Shown: in pieces, positions 1 to 5,023 of the stretch
How positions within the stretch are numbered: position 1 is the stretch's first letter
Layout of the letters: each line of letters starts with the position of its first letter
Assembly: GCA_903904765.1 (NCBI GenBank)
Contig: CAIVEA010000640.1
Coordinates: forward strand, 1-6,565
From: an uncultured Chloroflexota bacterium
GTDB taxonomy: Bacteria > Chloroflexota > Anaerolineae > Aggregatilineales > Phototrophicaceae
DNA: 6,565 nt
Reading direction: 5' to 3'
Made by a program: the position numbers and the translations under genes
Notes under the pieces: model-generated
The model's input: the letters and a program-made list of their open reading frames with translations, nothing else
Told to the model about the DNA's origin: nothing
Database searches by the model: none

Positions 1-758
1 GCGGCCTGCGCCGTCAGCCCGCCCGCACGGTTCCCCAGCGTGGCGAACTCGCGGCTCATCTTGGTATCCACAATGTCGGCGAAATCCGGGTGCAGTGCTG
101 CGAAATATTCACGCGGGGGATACACACCGTCACCATGCACCATCGCTTTGTAACCCGCAGTACAAGCGTTGCGCGTTTCCACGCCGCACAGTTGCCAGAT
201 CACCCAGTCGGCGGCTTCGAGGATGCGATCCGCAGCGCGGTACAGTTCGGGCGATTCCTGAAGAATTTGCAGCGCCTTGCTGAAGAACCATTCCGACGAA
301 ATCTTGCCGCCGTACAACGGCAACCACGCCTGCCCCATGCGGCGGGCGGTTTCGTTGATCTGATCGGCCTGCCCCTGCGCGGCGTGGTGTTTCCACAGCT
401 TCACCCACGAATGCGGGTTGTCGCGCCATTCGGGCAGCACGCACAGCGGCGTTCCATCGGTGCGGGTGGGCAGGATGGTGCAAGCGGTGAAGTCCACCGC
501 CACACCCACCACTTCTTCGGGCTTCACGCCGCTTTGTTTGAGCACCGAAGGGATGGTGTTCTTAAAAACCTCGATGTAATCCATCGGGTCTTGCAGCGCC
601 CAATCGGGTGGTAGCGGTTTGTCGTTGTGGGGCAAATGGTGGTCAATCACACCGTTCGAGTAAGGATGAACGGCGGTGGCAATCTCGCGTCCGTTCCGCA
701 CGTCAACTAGCAACGCACGTCCAGACTCCGTTCCAAAATCAATGCCGATGGTGTACAT
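1..758 (-). CDS. araB: L-ribulokinase, N-terminal part (gene runs off left edge)
   Basis: Ribulokinase phosphorylates L-ribulose with ATP to L-ribulose 5-phosphate, the second step of bacterial L-arabinose catabolism in the cytoplasm. Reading leftward from ATG at 758 gives an open frame of 252 codons with no stop before the window edge; family members are about 550-570 residues, so under half is present. Visible hallmarks are the N-terminal FGGY-kinase phosphate-binding motif GIDFGTESGR (residues 5-14), VAVDFTACT (86-94), PEWRD then HSWVKLWKHHAAQ (109-128), YGGKISSEW (149-157), and EAADWVIWQLCG followed by NACTAGYKAM (181-206). These are specific to AraB rather than to xylulokinase or glycerol kinase. 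The start is chosen because GIDFG lies right behind it, as in the family; a weak purine-rich AGAAAG (766-771) lies 7 bp upstream. It is divergent from a LacI-type repressor gene and has a promoter with a lac-like operator in front, suggesting substrate induction. No frameshift is seen. Confidence 0.95.
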   Translation of the reverse strand, partial: MYTIGIDFGTESGRALLVDVRNGREIATAVHPYSNGVIDHHLPHNDKPLPPDWALQDPMDYIEVFKNTIPSVLKQSGVKPEEVVGVAVDFTACTILPTRTDGTPLCVLPEWRDNPHSWVKLWKHHAAQGQADQINETARRMGQAWLPLYGGKISSEWFFSKALQILQESPELYRAADRILEAADWVIWQLCGVETRNACTAGYKAMVHGDGVYPPREYFAALHPDFADIVDTKMSREFATLGNRAGGLTAQA

Positions 759-805
759 AGCTTATCTTTCTGGTGGCACGAGTAAAAAAACTATCGTACA
801 ATGCT

Positions 806-825
806 CATTGTGAACGCTCACTGAA
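806..825. promoter_or_regulatory. Lac-like operator palindrome for the adjacent LacI-family repressor
   Basis: The core GTGAAC/GCTCAC (810-821) is a 12-bp inverted repeat with one mismatched pair and a central CG, the layout bound by LacI-family dimers whose hinge helix inserts at the central step. Over the 20 bp shown, 14 positions match the ideal symmetric E. coli lac operator: the half with GCTCAC is identical in the inner six, and the other half matches 8 of 10. The site overlaps the predicted araB start point. The neighbouring repressor carries the LacI recognition-helix residues Tyr-Gln, which supports it as the binding partner. Binding itself is inferred. Confidence 0.65.
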
Positions 826-837
826 AACTAACATGAT
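808..837 (+). promoter_or_regulatory. Possible rightward promoter for the repressor gene
   Basis: TTGTGA (808-813) and CATGAT (832-837), 18 bp apart, each match 4 of 6 consensus bases. If used, the operator would overlap the -35 and the repressor would control both directions, with a leader of about 360 nt running through the hairpin repeats. The match is weak, and a promoter closer to the repressor gene could not be recognised either. Confidence 0.2.
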
Positions 838-853
838 TTAAGTTGTCTGTCAA
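825..853 (-). promoter_or_regulatory. Predicted sigma70-type promoter of araB
   Basis: On the minus strand a perfect -35 TTGACA (853-848) is followed after 17 bp by TAGTTT (830-825), which matches 3 of 6 positions of TATAAT. The predicted transcription start falls near 818, giving a leader of about 60 nt before the araB ATG at 758. The palindromic operator at 810-821 covers the predicted start, the usual place for a repressor that blocks initiation. The -35 is strong and the -10 mediocre; the assignment is by eye only. Confidence 0.55.
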
Positions 854-920
854 GCAAGGCAACGGGGGCAAGCATCCCCTCACCCACCGCACCCTTTTAA
901 GGACAGGTTTTTTGAAGAAC

Positions 921-1033
921 CTCACCCCTCAGTCCCCTCTCCAACACGCGGAGTACCGCTTTGGAGAGGGGAAGCAAGATAGTATTACACCCTTCGCCCT
1001 GACGCGCAGCGGAAGGGATGGGGATGAGGGGTG
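921..1033. repeat. Hairpin repeat, copy 1, with terminal inverted repeats
   Basis: The ends are inverted repeats: CACCCCTCAGTCCCC (923-937) pairs with GGGGATGAGGGGTG (1020-1033) apart from a one-base bulge. Inside, an 11-bp perfect stem CCCCTCTCCAA/TTGGAGAGGGG (934-944 with 961-971) encloses a second small hairpin, GCGG-AGTA-CCGC (948-959). A further stem CCCTTC/GAAGGG (990-995 with 1012-1017) follows. This looks like a small non-coding interspersed element of the REP or MITE kind. It contains no transposase, and no flanking target duplication was recognised. Confidence 0.7.
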
Positions 1034-1046
1034 TCCCGCAAAAAAA

Positions 1047-1161
1047 CCTACCCTTGTAAGTCCCCTCTGGAACACGCGGAGTACCGCTTCGGAGAGGGGT
1101 GAAAGACGCATTTGTTGGTCTGACTCCCTTCGCTCTGAGGGAGAAGGGTTGAGGATGAGGG
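1047..1161. repeat. Hairpin repeat, copy 2 (diverged tandem copy)
   Basis: Positions 1059-1099 match 931-971 of copy 1 at 38 of 41 bases, including the 19 bases AACACGCGGAGTACCGCTT. Two adjacent changes (CC to GG at 1069-1070) break the middle of the long stem while CCCCTCT/AGAGGGG at its base still pairs. The later part keeps CCCTTCG (1126-1132) facing GAAGGG (1143-1148) and the terminal GGATGAGGG (1153-1161). The left terminus is degenerate. The offset to copy 1 is 128-136 bp, so the copies are direct tandem relatives with small indels. Confidence 0.65.
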
Positions 1162-1193
1162 CGACTTCCTGCCCCTTGTGCGGGTATTGCGTT

Positions 1194-1199
1194 AGGAAG
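1194..1199 (+). promoter_or_regulatory. Ribosome binding site of the LacI-type repressor gene
   Basis: AGGAAG lies 7 bp before ATG at 1207, good Shine-Dalgarno spacing. It supports this start, which also places the helix-turn-helix at the expected distance from the N terminus. Confidence 0.65.
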
Positions 1200-1206
1200 A
1201 TCACGG

Positions 1207-2220
1207 ATGTCCGATAACCGTCGTTTCACCATGCACGATGTCGCCAACCGCGCTGGCGTGTCCTACCAGACGGTTTCGCGGGTCATCAACAACCATCCCC
1301 ATGTAGCGCAGGATACCCGCGAACGAGTGCTGAATATCATCGCGGAACTGGGCTACCGCCCCAACCGCGCCGCGCAACTGCTGGCCGGCAACCATTCACG
1401 AGTGCTGGGCATGACCACCTTCGCGCTGAACAAGTATGGGCCAGCGCAAATGGTCATCAGCGTGGAACAGGCAGCGCGGGAGGCGGGCTATGATTTGATC
1501 TTCGCCAACGTGACCGACACCACACTGGAGAGTGTGCAGGCCGCCATTCACCATCTGCTGCACTGGGAAGTGGATGGGCTGGTGTTCCTCGCCCCGCTGA
1601 CGGGCATGACCCCGGAGGATTTGCGGATGCTGTGCGGGGATGTGCCGCTGGTGCAGATCGGTGCGTCCGGCGGCGAAGGCACATCCTCGGCGGCGGTGGA
1701 TCAGGCGCACGGCGGCAGGCTGATCGCGGAGCATTTGCTGGCGCTGGGGCATACGCGCATCGCGGAGATTCGCGGCCCGGCGGCATGGGTGGACGCACAG
1801 GCGCGTCATCAGAGCCTGCTGGATGTGCTAGGCGAAGCGGGATTGGAGCCGACTGCTTCCGCAGCGGGCGATTGGACACCGCACAGCGGCTATGAGGCGG
1901 CGCGAACGCTGCTGGCGAAAGGCGCTTCCTTCACTGCGCTGGTGGCGGGCAACGACCAGATGGCGCTGGGGGCGCTGCGGGCACTGAACGAAGCCGGACG
2001 GCGTGTGCCGCAGGATGTATCGCTGGTGGGGTTTGACGACATTCCAGAGGCGGCCTATTTCGATCCGCCGCTAACCACTGTCCGGCAGGATTTCGAGCAA
2101 TTGGGACGGCAGGGAATCGCCTATATGATCGAGCGTATCGCCAATCCGGGGGCGGCGGCGCAGCACAACCGCGTCCTGCCGCGCCTGATCGAACGCGCCA
2201 GCAGCGCCGGCATCGGGTGA
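1207..2220 (+). CDS. LacI-family transcriptional repressor, likely regulator of araB
   Basis: This is a full-length (337 aa) LacI/GalR-type repressor: an N-terminal helix-turn-helix, a hinge helix and a periplasmic-binding-protein-like sugar sensor. The DNA-binding part is residues 8-62, with recognition helix SYQTVSRV (19-26) identical to E. coli LacI and hinge RPNRAAQLLAG (51-61), whose Leu59 matches the minor-groove leucine of LacI. In the effector domain, GDW (221-223), Arg200 (aligned by eye with LacI Arg197), AGNDQMALGALRA (247-259, with Asn249-Asp250) and PPLTTVRQDF (287-296) also track E. coli LacI closely. It is divergent from araB, with a lac-like operator over the araB promoter, so repression of arabinose use relieved by a sugar ligand is the natural inference. 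The ligand could be arabinose, an arabinoside or a galactoside and cannot be read from sequence. The stop lies 11 bp from the stop of the convergent downstream gene. Family is certain; target and ligand are inferred. Confidence 0.93.
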   Translation: MSDNRRFTMHDVANRAGVSYQTVSRVINNHPHVAQDTRERVLNIIAELGYRPNRAAQLLAGNHSRVLGMTTFALNKYGPAQMVISVEQAAREAGYDLIFANVTDTTLESVQAAIHHLLHWEVDGLVFLAPLTGMTPEDLRMLCGDVPLVQIGASGGEGTSSAAVDQAHGGRLIAEHLLALGHTRIAEIRGPAAWVDAQARHQSLLDVLGEAGLEPTASAAGDWTPHSGYEAARTLLAKGASFTALVAGNDQMALGALRALNEAGRRVPQDVSLVGFDDIPEAAYFDPPLTTVRQDFEQLGRQGIAYMIERIANPGAAAQHNRVLPRLIERASSAGIG

Positions 2221-2231
2221 CAACGCCGTAT

Positions 2232-3272
2232 TTACGGAATAGGCAGGGTGAAGCTGAAGGTGCTGCCGAGGTCGGGTTCGCCGGAGAAGATCAGTTCGCC
2301 GTTCTGCCGCGCCAGAATTTCCTTTGCCAGCGCAAGGCGCAAGCCTGTCCCGGTGTGCTGCCGCACCAGACGGTGATGGTCGCCGCGCCAGAACGGTTTG
2401 CTGACGTTCAGCAAGTCCTCCGCCGTCAAGCCGATGCCTGTATCCGCCACGCTGAATAGCACATGATCGCCGAGGTTATCCACTGACATGCGAATCTGCC
2501 CACCGGGCGGGGTGTAGCGCACGGCGTTATCCAGCAAATCGCTGAGGACGATCAAGCTCTGGTAGAAATCGCCCCGCGCCAGCGGCACGACTTCCGGTGC
2601 CTGGATGGTCACTTCATGCTTGTACTGATGGGCACGATCCCGGATGCGCTCCCAGCCTTCGGTCAGCAGGTCGGTGGAGATGAAATTAACCTGCTCGATT
2701 TTGGCATCGCCTTTTTGCAGCACCATAATCTCGTGTACGGTTTCCAGCAGGGCGAAAGCGCGGTCTGTGCTCTCCTGAATGGCTTGCAACCACGCCCCTT
2801 GATCGTTGGTGATTGCGCCTAACATGCCTGCCTGCACCAGTTCGGCGCGACTGCGTATGGCGATCAGCGGTGGGCGCATGGCATCGTTCATACCGGTAAA
2901 CAGCGCGGCTTGCTGCGGGTTGGTGTCGTAGACGATGCGCGGGGCGGCATGAAGCACCTGTGCGGGCGGTTCCGGCGCAGGTGGAGGGGGTGGCTCTGGT
3001 TCCGGTTCTGGTTCGGGCGGCGGCGCTTTCATGGAGACAGACTGAGGGCTTCGTGCCGAAGGAGGCGTGATTAGCGGCCCCGAACCCCGGTACGATTCCG
3101 GCAGGTCTTCCACAATCAGGCTGTTGAGATAGGCATTTTCGCTGCTCAAATGGTTGAGCAAATCGGCAACCTGTGCCAAACGAAGGGCTGTGCTGGGTGG
3201 CGCAGTTGCCTGAAGCTTGATAAGGGTGTCCAGCGCCTGTTGTAAGGTAACACTGACGTAATCGCTGGTCAT
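2232..3272 (-). CDS. Histidine-kinase-like protein lacking the phosphoacceptor His (pseudokinase)
   Basis: A 346-aa soluble protein with an HATPase_c domain but a degenerate dimerisation/phosphoacceptor region. Residues 1-60 are helical and resemble the N terminus of the kinase encoded just upstream (QQAL...L...LL pattern). Residues 83-103 form a Pro/Glu-rich hinge. Residues 126-180 align with a HisKA hairpin, but the H-box reads NDAMRPPL (129-136), with Asp130 where His is expected. The ATP-binding boxes remain: N-box LLDNAVRYTPPGG (246-258, Asn249), G1 ADTGIGL (276-282), F-box KPFWRGD (292-298) and G2 GTGLRL (308-313), where Arg312 replaces the usual Gly. It may bind ATP, but transfer to itself by the normal route looks impossible. 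The start lies 5 bp after the stop of the upstream kinase gene, so coupled translation and joint function, for example heterodimer formation, are likely inferences. The clean frame argues against simple decay. Confidence 0.85.
   Translation of the reverse strand: MTSDYVSVTLQQALDTLIKLQATAPPSTALRLAQVADLLNHLSSENAYLNSLIVEDLPESYRGSGPLITPPSARSPQSVSMKAPPPEPEPEPEPPPPPAPEPPAQVLHAAPRIVYDTNPQQAALFTGMNDAMRPPLIAIRSRAELVQAGMLGAITNDQGAWLQAIQESTDRAFALLETVHEIMVLQKGDAKIEQVNFISTDLLTEGWERIRDRAHQYKHEVTIQAPEVVPLARGDFYQSLIVLSDLLDNAVRYTPPGGQIRMSVDNLGDHVLFSVADTGIGLTAEDLLNVSKPFWRGDHHRLVRQHTGTGLRLALAKEILARQNGELIFSGEPDLGSTFSFTLPIP
2992..3015 (-). repeat. Hexamer repeat coding the Glu-Pro hinge
   Basis: On the plus strand four consecutive hexamers, GGCTCT, GGTTCC, GGTTCT and GGTTCG, encode alternating Glu-Pro on the minus strand. 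They form the core of the hinge at residues 86-93 of the pseudokinase. Such tracts change length easily by slippage. Confidence 0.7.
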
Positions 3273-3277
3273 GTTGT

Positions 3278-4180
3278 CTAGGTCATTCCCGGCAGTGTGA
3301 TGGCTACGATGGTACCCAGTTCGGGCTGGCTCTCTACTGCAATCATACCACCTAAAAGCGCAATAATGCCAAAGGCTACCGGCGTTCCAAGCCCACTGCC
3401 TTTGAAGGCCAACACGCGCTCATCATCGGAACGGAAGTAGGGTTCGCCCAGCCGCGCCACCTGTTCGGGAGTCATGCCGATGCCGTTATCCTCCACAAAG
3501 ATAATGAGGTTGCCCCCGTCGGCGGTGGCGCGTAATGTGACCGTTCCGCCCTCCGGTTTGTTGTAGCGCAGCGCATTTTCCACCAGCTTGTTCAGTGCCT
3601 TCGCCAGCATGTCGCCGTCAATATTCAGGATGGGCAGACCCGACGGAATCTCCAGCGTAAGAGTGCGCTTGAGTTCATCCGCCAGCGGTCGCATCTGCTT
3701 CTCGACCACCATAGCGATATTCTTGAACATATCCATCTTGGGGCTGAGTTTGAGTACGCCGCCGCGTATCTTGCTCATATCGCTCACATCCACCAGCAGC
3801 GATTCGAGGCGGCGCGAGTTGGTCTTAATCACATCCACGAACTGCTGCTGCATCGGCGTGAGCGTCCCCATCGCCGGATTGCCCAGCATATCGGAATAAC
3901 CGCGAATGCTGGTGAGGGGCAAGCGTAGATCGTGGAAGGCATGGCGCAAAAATTCCGCCAGATCGTGGCGATAGGTTTCCAGATCGCCAACGGGTTCGGC
4001 CTCGGCAGGTGCTTCCGGTTCGGCGGCCTGCGCCAGCAAATCGCCAATGGCTTGCAGTTGTCCGGTCAGCCGCACCGGAATAATCCGCCCCTGTTGTGCC
4101 GCCTGTATCAGTTCATCCAGTTGAATACGTGCCTGTTCCAACGCCTGCTGGGTCATAGCCCGGTCACTTTCGCTAATCAT
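3278..4180 (-). CDS. Soluble sensor histidine kinase
   Basis: A 300-aa cytoplasmic histidine kinase. The N-terminal 65 residues are helical and Ala/Glu-rich with no recognised sensor domain and no membrane segment. HisKA covers about 72-138, with H-box FHDLRLPLTSIRGYSDML (82-99) and phosphoacceptor His83. HATPase_c covers about 185-298: N-box KLVENALRYNKPEGG (198-212, Asn202), G1 EDNGIGM (230-236), F-box EPYFRSD (246-252), G2 GSGLGTPVAFG (261-271). All residues needed for ATP binding and autophosphorylation are present, so it should be active. Its partner is unknown because no response regulator lies in the window. It precedes a pseudokinase gene by 5 bp and follows a deacetylase gene by 66 bp. 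No good Shine-Dalgarno sequence fronts ATG 4180; ATG at 4156 (residue 9) is a possible alternative start. Confident as a histidine kinase, unsure of the signal. Confidence 0.92.
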   Translation of the reverse strand: MISESDRAMTQQALEQARIQLDELIQAAQQGRIIPVRLTGQLQAIGDLLAQAAEPEAPAEAEPVGDLETYRHDLAEFLRHAFHDLRLPLTSIRGYSDMLGNPAMGTLTPMQQQFVDVIKTNSRRLESLLVDVSDMSKIRGGVLKLSPKMDMFKNIAMVVEKQMRPLADELKRTLTLEIPSGLPILNIDGDMLAKALNKLVENALRYNKPEGGTVTLRATADGGNLIIFVEDNGIGMTPEQVARLGEPYFRSDDERVLAFKGSGLGTPVAFGIIALLGGMIAVESQPELGTIVAITLPGMT

Positions 4181-4246
4181 TCAGTGATATGCTTCATGCA
4201 CTTGCGAATTCGCGGACGAAAAAAATAGGCGCTGCTTCGTCTTGCT
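4181..4246 (-). other. 66-bp gap in the kinase cluster with T-tract and palindrome
   Basis: This is the only sizeable gap in the leftward cluster. It carries a run of seven T on the minus strand (4225-4219) and, 5 bp further in transcription direction, the perfect 10-bp palindrome GCGAATTCGC (4204-4213). No stem precedes the T-run, so it is not a standard terminator, and no convincing promoter is visible. It could hold a processing site or an unrecognised promoter for the two downstream kinase genes. Confidence 0.4.
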
Positions 4247-5017
4247 TTAGTCTAACACCCAGCAGCGTTCGGCGGGTCGTCCTCCACCCACCGAGTCCAG
4301 CATGGCGCGGGTTTCGGCCACCATCGTCGCGTCATCCGGCCAGAAAGTACTCAATTGCGAACGATAGCAACGGATGGCATCCAGTTTGGCAGCCACCGCG
4401 TCCTCGCTCAAATAGGTGATTTCGGGGCGCAGTCGCAGCGGTTCAAAAACGCTCAAAGCTGCTTCGACGGCGGCTACATCCCGCGTGTAAGGATAATCCT
4501 CGTAAAATTTGACACTCGTTACAGAACGGTGTACCTGCAAATTGATGCCCCAGTCGCGCACAATCTGGTGATCCACATGATGTCCGGCGGCCAATGGTGC
4601 ATACACGGCGGCGATGAACGGCTCAGTAGGCATTCCGACGGTGGGGAGCAGGTTGGCGGCGGTGTCGTCAGGATGCACCATACTGAACAACGATTGTTCG
4701 CTGGGATACAGTGCCAGCCCCGCCCGCGAGGTGCGGTACACGCAGTCTGCGAACACTGTCAGCCGCTTGTAGGTCGCGCCCAACCGCAGTATGGCGGCTT
4801 CGTCCTCGGCAGCACGCACCGCCACCGGATCATCGCCCACCGCCCAGCGTTGATGCAGATCGCGGGTGATCGGCGTAGCCGGTATTTTATTCGGCGCGGG
4901 GCTGCCGCCAAACACGGTACGCACTTCGACGGGCTGACCACTGGCTGCCAGCGTCGCAATGAGGCCACCACAACTCAGAGGCGCGTCATCAAAATGTGGC
5001 GAGAGAATCACGTACAT
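4247..5017 (-). CDS. PIG-L/LmbE-family deacetylase
   Basis: A 256-aa putative zinc-dependent N-deacetylase of the PIG-L/LmbE superfamily. Known members remove acetyl groups from N-acetylglucosaminyl conjugates, including mycothiol and bacillithiol precursors and GPI intermediates. The metal-binding motif SPHFDDAPLSCGG (6-18) supplies His8 and Asp11 as ligands and Asp10 as the usual general base. GHHVDHQIV (145-153) supplies the second motif, with His150 as third ligand and His147 as its partner. YEDYPY (172-177) and KLDAIRCYRSQL (211-222) match the family's later conserved blocks. There is no signal peptide, so it is cytoplasmic. The substrate cannot be deduced; no thiol-synthesis partner gene is nearby. 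It starts 6 bp after the stop of a GAF histidine kinase gene, with AAGGA in the end of that gene as ribosome binding site, so it is cotranscribed with kinases, an unusual setting. All key residues appear intact. Confidence 0.9.
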   Translation of the reverse strand: MYVILSPHFDDAPLSCGGLIATLAASGQPVEVRTVFGGSPAPNKIPATPITRDLHQRWAVGDDPVAVRAAEDEAAILRLGATYKRLTVFADCVYRTSRAGLALYPSEQSLFSMVHPDDTAANLLPTVGMPTEPFIAAVYAPLAAGHHVDHQIVRDWGINLQVHRSVTSVKFYEDYPYTRDVAAVEAALSVFEPLRLRPEITYLSEDAVAAKLDAIRCYRSQLSTFWPDDATMVAETRAMLDSVGGGRPAERCWVLD

Positions 5018-5023
5018 GCACGG

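Larger units (their letters stand above)
759..1206. other. 448-bp intergenic region between divergent araB and lacI-type genes
   Basis: No credible gene lies here; the open frames on both strands owe their length to GC-rich repeats and match no protein pattern I recognise. The araB-proximal 100 bp is AT-richer and holds the promoter and operator. From about 921 to 1161 there are two diverged copies of a hairpin-forming repeat. The last 45 bp before the repressor gene hold its Shine-Dalgarno sequence but no clear promoter. Confidence 0.8.

Noticed and set aside
90..614. 174-codon plus-strand open frame
   Set aside because: Antisense to araB, which has unambiguous family motifs; the His/Arg-rich product is a typical shadow.
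934..971. Hairpin considered as an intrinsic terminator
   Set aside because: No T-tract follows on either strand, and it lies between divergent genes, not at a gene end.
1011..1031. G-rich run resembling a G-quadruplex
   Set aside because: Only three runs of three or more G are present, and they pair with the C-rich arm of the repeat, so a hairpin explains them better.
921..1161. Two repeat copies considered as a CRISPR array
   Set aside because: Only two diverged copies, internally palindromic over more than 100 bp, with no uniform spacers.
843..1217. 124-codon plus-strand open frame, and minus-strand frames at 897-1247 and 929-1204
   Set aside because: They run through the hairpin repeats; their length follows from GC-rich repeated sequence. 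No ribosome binding site or protein pattern was recognised.
1396..1879. Two minus-strand frames of 137 and 140 codons
   Set aside because: Antisense to the well-supported LacI-type gene; Arg/Pro/His-rich shadow translations.
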